Below, piece after piece: positions 55,244-64,000 of a stretch of 64,000 nt of DNA; position 1 is the first letter of the stretch, and the number at the start of each line of letters is the position of its first letter. The stretch lies in NCBI RefSeq assembly GCF_014851395.1, contig NW_024041150.1, positions 53,058,350-53,122,349 of the forward strand, read 5' to 3'. Below the pieces are notes generated by a model. It did not search any database, was not told where the DNA came from, and was given only the letters and a program-made list of their open reading frames with translations. Source of the stretch: Micropterus salmoides (lineage: Eukaryota > Chordata > Actinopteri > Centrarchiformes > Centrarchidae). A program made the position numbers and the translations under genes.

Positions 55244-55999
55244 ATAATAGCTTAAATAAGGAAACAAACCTATGTTAGTACAGCTGCAGTCACATGTAAT
55301 CTAATAATATGAAAAATTCAGCATATTCCAGAAATTAGCTGTTCTCTTCATTAATATATCACTAATTAACACATATACTGACAGACAATGCTTCTAACAA
55401 TCTTTTCACAATGGATGGAACAGGATTATGGCAATACGGTCATATGGCAGCCATATTACAATACTCTAATTTAGAGGTCACTAATTGGCGGACCGCAGTC
55501 CGGATCTGGACCCAGTCTGCCATTGGGCCATATTTGTTACAAGCCTTCACATAGGGCCACCTCCACTGTGGAGTCGCTTCCGGTGCAGGCCTCCACTATC
55601 AGGACGGTCAGGACAGGAAATAACCATAAATAAACTGTTTTTTACGTCCCCCACAGGGTAAAGTCTGAATGCATTGCTCTTGGTATGTGTTCGCCTTCAT
55701 AATAGTTACTGCTGTCAATATTGTACATCTAAATCATTTAACTACTGGTGTTTTATCAGGGCAAGGTTGTGGGGCAGCTAATCACTACACTCATTATTGA
55801 TTAATCTGCTAACTTTTTCAATTAATCATTTGTTCTTTAAAACTTATCAAAACACTGAAAAGTGCCCATCACAATTTCCCAAGTTGACATCTTGTCTGTC
55901 CATCAGAACAGAAAATTTAAATGTAGGTTATTATAATTAAATGTAGCAGATTCTTACATTTGACTCTTTTTGCTAAAATATTACTCAAATGACTTTCAA
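55244..55999. other. B-only non-coding stretch
   Basis: Has no counterpart in block A. Contains ggaccgcagtccggatctgg (55490), a repeat-type phrase, and no gene. Confidence 0.4.
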
Positions 56000-56150
56000 G
56001 TCCATCCATCCCTCGATTGTCAACTGCTTATCCTGCATACAGGGTTGTGGGGTTCTGGAGCCAATCCCAGCTGACATTGGGCGAAAGGCGGGTTCACCCT
56101 GGACAGGTCGCCAGTCCATTGCAGGGCCTCACACTCACATCTTGACTCGC
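56000..56150 (-). repeat. Second copy of the same teleost repeat
   Basis: Contains tccatccatccctcgattgt, ggagccaatcccagctgaca and caccctggacaggtcgccag. The right flank (cgccttgactttcaagtcct) is the right flank of the single copy in block A. Confidence 0.7.
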
Positions 56151-56574
56151 CCCGCCTTGACTTTCAAGTCCTATTATAAAAAGTTGATTTTATTTTCTGT
56201 CAATTGACTAATGACCTAATCATTGCATCACTATCTGAAAAATAAAACCACACAGGTCTGTAGCCTATACAACACAAAAAAATCTGCTTTAAGTCTGCTT
56301 AAATTTTTAAGCACGAATTGTCCGTGTACATTCTGATAGTTTGTTTTTTCATTTGTAGTTTCAAACCAAAAACGAAACGGGGGAAAAAAGAGCCATTGTT
56401 TTTTTTGTTGTGTTTTTTGGTTTCTGAAACCAAAAATGAAAAACTACTAAACCAAATTCAAATAATGGTCCGATTTTGTTTTTTTGAAACTCCTATTTTT
56501 ATTTCTCTGTTTGAAGATAGATTTTAAGAAAAGAGACAGGTGAGCCAGGTGGCCTGGAAGTAATGGTAAACATG

Positions 56575-56955
56575 TTAAAATAAAATTTAAATACATTGTT
56601 TGGTGCAGTACAGATGGTAGGCTAAATGACTGTGTGCAGAGTTGTTACTGTCAGCGCTATGTTTTTAAAATTAAATAAATATTTAATGAACCAAGCTGTT
56701 CCCCCTTTCTACCAGCAGGTGGCAGTGTTTAACTGAAGGTCAGTCCTGTGTCTATTAAACGTTTTGAATCCAAACGAAAAATCAAAACGTTTAATAAAGA
56801 CACAGTACAGGCCTTCATTTAAATCCTGCCACCTGCTGGTAGAAAGGGGGAACAGCTTGGTTCATTACGGTGGAAACCACATTAAATATGAATTTAATAT
56901 TCAAAATATAGCGCTGACAGTAACAACTCTGCACACACAATCATTTCTTAGGTTA
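56575..56955. repeat. Fold-back MITE with both arms, block B
   Basis: The left arm up to about 56762 is repeated inverted in 56778-56955: ctttctaccagcaggtggca against tgccacctgctggtagaaag, and gttgttactgtcagcgctat against atagcgctgacagtaacaac. The loop is only about 15 bases. Block A has only the left arm. Confidence 0.75.
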
Positions 56956-58383
56956 ACCTATAACATTTGCAGAAATGGTTCTTTAAAGAACCACTTGCTA
57001 AAAGCTTCTTCTTGGAACTAAAAATGGTTCTTTTATGGCATCACTCCGAAGAACCAGTTTGGTTCCAAACCTTATTTTGTAGGTGGTGTTGTCAGCGTTA
57101 ATTTTTTAATACATTTTACTTAAAGCTTTTAACTGAGACTTTTTTATGGGATACTGTACACAAGTGACATATGTTTGTCCAAAAGAAGATAAAATAAAGA
57201 TCTATATCGTTTAGACCGCTCTGTGTCTTTGCTGGCTGTATGAATTCATCTTAGTTGAATTGAAGTTTATGTAACGTTTCCCAACCCTCTCCTGGAGAAA
57301 GTTTCCTCCCGTCCTACATGATTTAATCTCTCCCTGCTTGAACACAGCTTATTGAAGCAGCTTCAGGATTTATAATGATTTGATAGTTTGAATCAGCTGT
57401 TTTGGAGCAGGGAGAGATTTAACACACACGGTTATATGAACAGCTTACGTTTTCCACAGAAAGAAACTATTCGTCCCAAAGATCTTCAGGGGCTCACCAC
57501 AGCCACTGTTGGCATATCCTAATTTGCGTGATTTAGATTTACAAATATTGAAAGTGGTAGATATTTGGTGGAACATGCCAACATGCATTCAGACTTTTTA
57601 AAATGTTTTGTAAAATGCAAATCAGTCAATGCTTCCAACTCCTGTTCTAACTGTGTAATCTGTGTGTGCGTGTATACAGTGAATAAAGTAAAAGTATTAT
57701 TACCTACTTTGTGTCTCCATTCATTTTTAAAAAGTGGATCATTACAAAACTATCATACAGGTATATGGTATTGCACGTGTGTTCATTTTTACAGATTTTA
57801 CAGTTTGAGAGTCCACAAGCTGTAGTCCATGTAATCCAGCAGGGTTCTAGTTACGGTCCATAAGGAGGGTCTGAGCTCTTAAAATCATGCGTCTGTGGGG
57901 GTCACTAATTATTTTACCTACAATCATTATTTTTAATCACACATGTATTTCATTGAAATTAATATTTACATTAATAAGATTTATTTATTTATCTGCCGGT
58001 AACGTTAGTTATACTACAGACCCCCACGAATCTCAAATGTAGTCCAGTTCCCACAGTTGCCAGTTTTTCCTATTAAATTCAGCTGATAGCAGTAATATGC
58101 CATAGTATATATTACTCTTCAAATGGAAATTATGAATGATGAATTTTTGGAAGACGATGAGAGTATGAGAGGCTAAGTTACACTCTTAATCAACGAAGAT
58201 ATGTTTTTCTGTGAATGGATTTGGCTAGCTGTATGGACGGAGTTAACGTCCTGTTTTGACAGAATAAATAAATAGTGCCCGTAAAAAAAGATACTAGTTG
58301 AATGATTGAAGCGATTCGCACATTCGGCTTTGTTGCTACACTGGCACGTTAAGTGCTAAGTATACAGAATAGACTTAAATCCA
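56956..58383. other. B-only non-coding stretch
   Basis: Palindromic gaacc/ggttc words occupy 56975-57065, a common teleost MITE-like pattern. The remainder has no recognisable gene and no match in block A. Confidence 0.4.
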
Positions 58384-58694
58384 TTTGCTATATATGTGGA
58401 ATTAGCCTGCTAGTTTCACATTACAGTGTTGACTTATTAATTAAATATTAATCAACGACAAAATCCCTTGAGATGAAAATATGTTGGTCTGGCTCTGTAA
58501 GACAGAGTCAGTTACCACAACAACTGACCCAGAGTTAAAGTTAGCTCTCTTTGTGGAGCAAAAACCCCAGACTTTTACTGATCTCAGGTTAACTAGATTA
58601 GAGTTTTCTGGAAGATGCCTACAGAGCTAGAAAAATATTCTACAGGTGTGCAGCTCTCAGCATTTGTACACTGATTTGTGCACATTTTGTCCTT

Positions 58695-59400
58695 TGTTCT
58701 TAGTCCTATGTCTTAGTTCTGTGTCTTAGTGTGTACTCGTGCTCTGAATTATAGCTCCGCCTCTAGTTCTTAGATCTGTTTACTAGTTTCTTTCCTGCTT
58801 AGATTTGACATGTATTCTGTGTTGTGTTTATATATATGTATATCTGTTTCCCCCATAACCCTATGGACAAGAATAAGGAGATGAGGAGACCAGACAAATA
58901 GGGGTGGGCGGGAGGGGTGCAGGATGCAAGAGCAAAGAAGAGGAGATGGGTTTTGTGGGTATTTATAGAAATGCCACTGCTATTAGCACCACTTTGAGAT
59001 TGTGGTATGTTCTGTATCATGTTATATGTTTGTTTGAGTGCTATGTCTGTTTGGTCCATGTTTCAGTGTCAAGCTGTTTACTGTTTTAGTCTGAAGTTGT
59101 CAGTGGGTTTTGTTTCCCTTTCTGTTTCATTACCTTGTTCCCACACCGCTTGTTTGCCTCAGTATTTAATGCCTGTGTTCTGTTCAGTCTTTGTTGGTTT
59201 ATTTTAGATTGTAGCTTGTAGCTTTCAGTTGCTCTGTCGCTTGTTTGTTCCAGCCTCACCATTGCCCGTTTTGGGATTTATATTTCACCGTGCTTACTTT
59301 GGATTTTGCTTTGGACACAGCCACTGCCTTTAAGTGTGCTTGATTTTCTTTAATAAATCATTGAACTGAACCTGCTCAGCACAACCTCTTTACACACTAC
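58695..59400 (+). repeat. T-rich repeat-like segment, block B copy
   Basis: Copy of 24360-25060 with small indels. Ends with ttaataaatcattgaactga. The first part of the block A copy (24231-24355) is missing here. Confidence 0.45.
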
Positions 59401-59581
59401 ACTTGTTGTATTTGTTGGAGAGAGAAAAACTTCTAGTACCCCTAAAACAGTTTTCTCTGTGATATCAATATCAAACATGTGTGACTATTTTCTACAACTA
59501 CAAATTCCACTGTCACAGGTCTTCAGCTGTTTTGCTCCAATAACACCTTCATATGCTGGAAGTGTAGCAGTAGTGACATAC

Positions 59582-59689
59582 CTGACATGAAATACTGCCG
59601 GAAATGTACCAAAAGACCCACAGCAACAAGACCAGCAACCAGGAGAACCAGGAGAACCAGGAGAACTTTGACCCAGGGTGGAAATCGTT
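59582..59689 (-). CDS. Transmembrane exon, block B gene
   Basis: 108 bases, phase 1-1, same splice words as block A. Helix VLLVLLVLLVAGLVAVGLLV. The extra nine bases come from a third copy of the 9-base unit aggagaacc on the plus strand (two copies in A). Confidence 0.75.
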
Positions 59690-60734
59690 CTGTGGGAACC
59701 AGAAGCATAAGAACATGACCTCTGACCTCTGACCTGTACTACAGTAGGTGTTAGGGTTTGTTGCTGACCTTTGACCTGCAGCTGGATCTCTGTCACTTTC
59801 CGGTTTCCTCCTAACGCTCTGACGGTGCAGGTGTAGCTGCCGCTGTCAGAGAGCTGGAGTTTTGTCAGCTTGAGGCTGAGGTCTCCAGTTTCCAGAGCGT
59901 CAGTCATCATGGATGTTCGGCTGCTGTAAATCTGGTTTTGGTCTTTAAGCTCATCACCTTCCTGCTGACGCTGGTGGACGGTTGGAGGATCGAGATCATA
60001 GCGGCTCCACACCACTGTGGGTTCGTCCAGGTCCAATGGGGGAAAATGACAGGGCAGCAGGACAAACTGCTCGCCCTCATACAGCTCCACAGCTGAGGCA
60101 TGCTGGGAAACTGTGAAGTCACACAGACAGAGAGGTTCAATCACAGCAACTGTGAAACCAAATCAGCTACAGTTTAAAACTGACACCACCTGACAAATAC
60201 CAGATCCACCTCAGCTGTTATGTTGCTCTCACTTATAGATGGACTCTGTTTCTGACTCAACATGGTGTTAAATGAGTGTGTTCACTGTCTGAACTCCTCT
60301 TTCCTCACATCTCTTCCTTCCATCTCTCCATCACGTCTTCAGAGAGAGCCTCTAATACTCAGGGAAAAGACAGTACTGAGTTTGTTGCTCACCTTTCACC
60401 AGCAGCCGTATGTCTGACAATCTCCATTGTCCTCCCAATGCACTGACGGTGCAGGTGTAGGTGCCGCTGTCAGAGAGCTGGAGTTTTGTCAGGTTGAGGC
60501 TGAGGTCTCCAGTTTCCAGAGCGTCAGTCATCATGGATGTTCGGCCGCTGTAAAGCTGGTTTTGGTCTTTAAGTTCATCACCTTCCTGCTGACGCTGGTG
60601 GACGGTTTGAGGATTGAGATCGCAGCGGCTCCACACCACTGTGGGGTAGTCTATGTCAAAAGTGTTGTACTCACAGGGCAGCAGGACAAACTCCTCCCCC
60701 TCATACAGCTCCACAGCTGAGGCATGCTGGGAAA
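59582..60734 (-). CDS. Two-V-domain receptor gene, block B (exons V1, V2, TM)
   Basis: Paralogue of the 25-32 kb gene. Exons: V1 60393-60734, V2 59769-60110, TM 59582-59689; all phase 1-1 and open. The signal exon would lie about 6 kb further right, outside the window. Protein differences from block A are few, so the copies are recent. The transmembrane helix is three residues longer. If the last donor is not used, the tail diverges from block A because of a 13-base indel just after it. Surface location and immune role are inferred from the family. Confidence 0.65.
59769..60110 (-). CDS. V-set exon V2, block B gene
   Basis: 342 bases, phase 1-1. LLPC, VVWSRYD, YSSRTSMMTDALETGDLSL and DSGSYTC retained. 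Trp is followed by SRYD, against IRYD in block A. Confidence 0.85.
60393..60734 (-). CDS. V-set exon V1, block B gene
   Basis: 342 bases, phase 1-1. LLPCEYNTFDIDYPTVVW, SRCD with the extra Cys, YSGRTSMMTDALETGDLSL, DSGTYTC, then VSALGGQWRLSDIRLLVKG. Changes from block A cluster at the F-G loop (GGQWRL against GGKQKV). Confidence 0.85.
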
Positions 60735-61246
60735 CTGTGCGGTCACACAGACAGAGAGGTTCAATCACAGCAGCCTTATTTCATGTCTTATTCTATGGAG
60801 TTAAATCATTGTCAGTATCATTGTAAATGCACATACTCTTAGTCACACATATATATTACAATTTGTAAAGACAAGTCACAACCGAGATACCACACAAATG
60901 TCTAGCAGACCATGGGTGCGTGTCGACCGGCTTACCCTACAGCTGTGCACATTGGCCTCACTCAGACAGAACACTCAGACCCGAGTGAGTCATGGAGAAA
61001 CGAGAGACAACGGACGTATGAGCATGGGGACGACCAGGAGGCTGCCACACAAATGTCATGCACAGACATTCCATCATGCAACGCCACAGAGGAAGAGACA
61101 CCTCTTGGGTAGTGCCCCTGATACCGTCTGGGGGAGACTCGCCAAAGCATACAGTAGCCGGCTCAGCCACAGAGGGTACATAAAGGCGTCCACCCCAGTG
61201 GTGGAGCATCCCGTGAGCTCAGTGAGTACCACAGGTTGCCCTGGGA

Positions 61247-61271
61247 GGGGGGGGGGGGGGGGGGGGGGGGG
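61247..61271 (+). repeat. Poly-G run of 25
   Basis: An uninterrupted run of 25 G inside B-only sequence. It could form a quadruplex. Its length is likely to be unreliable in the assembly. Confidence 0.9.
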
Positions 61272-61421
61272 TTGCTGCTGCTCTCCCTAACCAGTCACTT
61301 TCTTTCAGTATAGGGAGATGCAGCCCACAGACATGATGGTGACAGGATGCAAGACCATCATGTAAAGTTCTTTAGTGCGCTTGCAGAATTGAAATATGAA
61401 TCCAAACCAACTAACTAATAG

Positions 61422-61831
61422 TGTTGGAGCTATATTCTTATTTTGTTTATTTTGGGCTTAAGTTAATTTATAGCCTAATTTATTTATTTTCTTGTTAAAG
61501 TTAATTTGGTTTATTTTGTATTTATGCTTTACTTGCATTGTGGTTGTTGGTCACATGGTGTTATGATCATTTGCATAAATAGGTCAAGGTGGGAGGTACT
61601 GCAGGCACGAGGGCATATGGTTTTTTACCAGCGTGAGAGAGGCTGCAGAAATGTCTGTAAGCTTGCTTATGTGTGTGAATAAACCTCCTCAAACTCAATC
61701 TTGTTATGGACATTACTTTGATTTGGTACCTCTGAACCTGCGTAAAGCCCAACCATGACGTAGCCTCAAGTGGCCATTTGAGAAGTTTGTTATTTTGTTT
61801 TGTTTAAGTTTATGGACAAATAGCCACTACA
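61422..61831 (+). mobile_element. Solo LTR, 410 bp, AATAG target duplication, block B only
   Basis: Starts TGTTGGAGC and ends CACTACA (TGT..ACA), flanked by AATAG at 61417-61421 and 61832-61836. Block A has the uninterrupted site ctaatagtactaat with one AATAG. Internal signals: tttgcataaatag (TATA-like, about 61570) and gtgaataaacctc (poly(A) signal, about 61676). No coding frame. The empty site in A shows insertion after the duplication, or loss-free absence in the A ancestor. Confidence 0.88.
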
Positions 61832-62046
61832 AATAGTACTAATAAAAACGTGAACTATGGTTAGGACCTAGGTGCGGACTTTCAGGTGCGAAAGCCACCT
61901 AAATCAGTTACTTAAATTTGGTTTCACCACAATTACTTGGGGCATAACTTAACTCGTTTAGGCGTAAATTTGCAACTAAGGCAAGTGACCATGTCATGGC
62001 TGGGAGCATTAGCTTTCTGGCTGCCATGAGCCACTTGGCATCTTAG

Positions 62047-63269
62047 TGTGGTGGGGAAAGATTACCCAAGTGCAGGTTAATGTGTAGTGATGGTGAATCC
62101 AGCCTTGACTTAACTCCTCCCATGGCCACCCTCTTTATTAGGCTTAGGCTAAATAAGACACCTGTGTTCCCTTGCTTACTCTCTGCTTCCTGATCTGTCC
62201 CTGCTGTGGCTGCGGTTGGTGTTTATAGCCCAGGTATGTGAAGGGAATAGTTTCATGCACATCTATTTCCCCTTAACAGTTGATTATGTTGCTTTCCTGC
62301 TCTTTGACTCTGTTAGGAGCCTCTTTTCTCCTGCCCTGTGACCATTGTTTTTTGTATCTTCATGACCCATCTCAGAGGTGGTGAGTAGATACATGGTTTT
62401 AAATGTATTTTAAAGCAGTAAGGTTGAGCCTGGCTAATTGTTTCCCTCACTTTTCCAGGTTCCTCCTTGGTTTAGAACACTTCTGTTTTGCCGACTTAGT
62501 TTCCTGTTTTATGCCCCTTTAGTTTTGTAAGTTGTAGTTTGTAATTTGTATTACTTTAATTTAGATCTAATTTATTGTAGTTGTATGTTCTTGTGGGTTT
62601 TTGGCGATTATAGTTTGCCCTTTTTCAGCCAACTGGGTAACTTTAGGTCACTTTGTTATTTTATATGAATTTGTTTATTATTCTTTTGTATTAAACTTAT
62701 ATTTTGTTTAGGGTGCCATCTTGTTGGGAGGCTAGGCACCCGTGGCAAGGCCCCTTCACTTTTCTGCATGTGAGTAATTTCACGGGGGCACTACATAGAC
62801 TGCACCATTTTTGCTGTGAATAAGGCTGTGAGGTTTGTAGTGCTGCACTTAAGGTAGGTATTGGTATCACTCCTCAGCATAGCCTGCCTCTCCACAAGTG
62901 ACCTCTGCTTAGTTTTGGTTAAACTTATTTTGGGTTCTTTATTTGAATTTATATTGAAGACAGTTTAACTAATTATTGTAAGAAAGTTGTCTTATTAACC
63001 ATTTTATCATACTTTTATTGTTTGTTCACATTTCCTTTCCTTTTGGCAGTTCCAGTCCCAGATTGCTTGTTTTTGCTGATTAAAAATAAATAGATTTTCG
63101 TACATTTTGAATCAGGTCTCTGCCTCATCAGTAACGTTCCTGTGTGCCTTCTTCTCTTCATTCTCCTTCAATTAATCAAGGTTTAAATAATAGTTCCTGG
63201 GGTGTAATTCCCTAGGTGGCGTAGTTTGGCTTTCATTCATTTGCCCCCTTCCTGGTCCACCGTACCACA
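62047..63269 (+). mobile_element. 1.22-kb LTR-like element with TTAG duplication, block B
   Basis: Same element, ends and TTAG flanks (62043-62046 and 63270-63273) as 27070-28291. The two copies differ by scattered substitutions and single-base indels, useful for dating the block duplication. Confidence 0.75.
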
Positions 63270-63287
63270 TTAGCACATCAGAAAGCT

Positions 63288-63458
63288 TGATCTAGGGGCA
63301 GCTGTAGAGCAGGTTGCTCGTTAATTGGAAAATCAGCAGTTCAATCCCTGGCTCCTCCAGGCTGCATGTCGAAGTGTCCTTAGTCAAGATACTGAACACT
63401 GAATTGCCCCTGGTGGCTATTCCACCGGTGGCTGAATGTGTGTGAATATTAGTTTCTG
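63288..63458 (+). repeat. tRNA-like SINE or MITE fragment, block B
   Basis: Copy of 28310-28480, including the gtagagcaggttg and agttcaatccc boxes. Confidence 0.55.
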
Positions 63459-64000
63459 TTTGAGCACTTAGTGGCCCCTCGACCCCAGTTCTATTAAATT
63501 TTTAGAAGTACATTTTTACCTATCCGTCATCATTGACCAGCACAAATAGAAATAACTATTAGAAAACATTGGAAATTTTGAAGAAAAAAATTAAATGTAA
63601 GTGAAATTGTGCAATCCCACTGTATGTGTACAGTAGCCTATGTACATTGAGCCAAATTTGTTTTTATTTTTGATACATTTCTGATATATATAGATATATA
63701 TCTGGGCTTTTATTGACCCTGCCTATATTTGGGACAGGCCTATAATTCTGAAACTACCATGAAACAGTTTATTTATTTCAAATAGAATAAATTATCAAAT
63801 ACATGTCATTCATTTCATCTAGCTCCGACAGACGGCTTATGCGCTTTTATTTTGAAGTAACATCCTGACGACAACAACACGGTGCAGGATGACAGAAGTT
63901 AGCAGACAGAGAGGATAGACTTCACATCACAGGATTCACAACTTGGATTAATTTTATGAAAAGCTGTTTGATTATTTTGATCAGTGGACCCTTACAGAGT
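63459..64000. other. Non-coding, duplicated from block A
   Basis: Matches 28481-29024 to the last base. No gene visible. Confidence 0.5.

Larger units (their letters stand above)
51160..64000 (+). repeat. Segmental duplication, block B
   Basis: Direct-orientation copy of block A. Block B has the solo LTR at 61422, the hAT-like MITE at 53018, about 770 bp at 55232-56000 and a tract at 56765-58383 that A lacks; it lacks the DIRS and foldback tract of A. The match continues to the last base of the window, so the right boundary is unknown. Confidence 0.9.

Noticed and set aside
1..64000. CRISPR arrays, operons, or prokaryotic signals
   Set aside because: Intron-containing genes and vertebrate repeats fill the window. 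No regularly spaced palindromic repeats with unique spacers are present.

Overview
The window looks like nuclear DNA of a ray-finned fish, probably a percomorph teleost. The evidence is the repeat landscape (Tx1/L1-like, L2/CR1-like and R2/R4-like LINEs, a DIRS1-like tyrosine-recombinase retrotransposon, Tc1/mariner and ZBED-type hAT transposons, teleost SINE/MITE families) together with intron-split, single-V-domain immunoglobulin exons of the B7/butyrophilin-like type common in fish. There are no bacterial operons, no CRISPR and no convincing RNA gene. Two 500-base N runs (12001-12500 and 37363-37862) are assembly gaps of placeholder size.

Layout. 1-4.7 kb is non-coding and holds a 133-bp inverted repeat with arms 1.9 kb apart. 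4.7-11.1 kb holds two degraded L1/Tx1-type LINEs in tandem. 12.5-14.2 kb is a broken L2-type LINE. 14.8-15.1 kb is an isolated V-set exon (minus strand). 17.0-21.0 kb is a 5'-truncated DIRS element on the minus strand, itself split by a 438-bp solo LTR. 21.0-22.2 kb is a foldback element. 25.2-32.4 kb is a two-V-domain, single-pass receptor gene on the minus strand: signal-peptide exon, V1, V2, transmembrane exon, all in phase 1. Its large first intron contains a 1.22-kb LTR, an R2/R4-type LINE fragment and a Tc1 fragment. 33.9-36.1 kb is a T-rich and minisatellite region. 37.25-38.36 kb is a plus-strand coiled-coil reading frame with an exact 38-residue repeat. 38.4-43.7 kb is repeat-rich. 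43.9-46.9 kb holds a hAT and a Tc1 transposon relic. 48.0-49.0 kb is a second, damaged V-set gene. 50.3-52.8 kb is another L2 LINE.

The main large-scale feature is a direct segmental duplication. Block A (about 12.5-29.0 kb) reappears as block B (about 51.2 kb to the window end at 64 kb) with the same order and strand: L2 LINE, isolated V exon, teleost repeats, TM exon, V2, V1, 1.22-kb LTR. The blocks differ by datable insertions and deletions. The DIRS/foldback tract is found only in A. A 410-bp solo LTR and a hAT-like MITE are found only in B.

The host genes appear to form a small cluster of V-set surface receptors growing by duplication and decaying by frameshift and exon loss. Two subfamilies are present: an SQHASA/VELYEGE type with a membrane anchor, and a VEVDSEVESV type. 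Ligands and signalling cannot be read from the sequence. I found no clearly new molecular system. The points most worth checking are the receptor cluster, the 38-residue coiled-coil array with its assembly gap, the insertion sites with exact target duplications, and a signal-peptide-like exon inside the foldback element.
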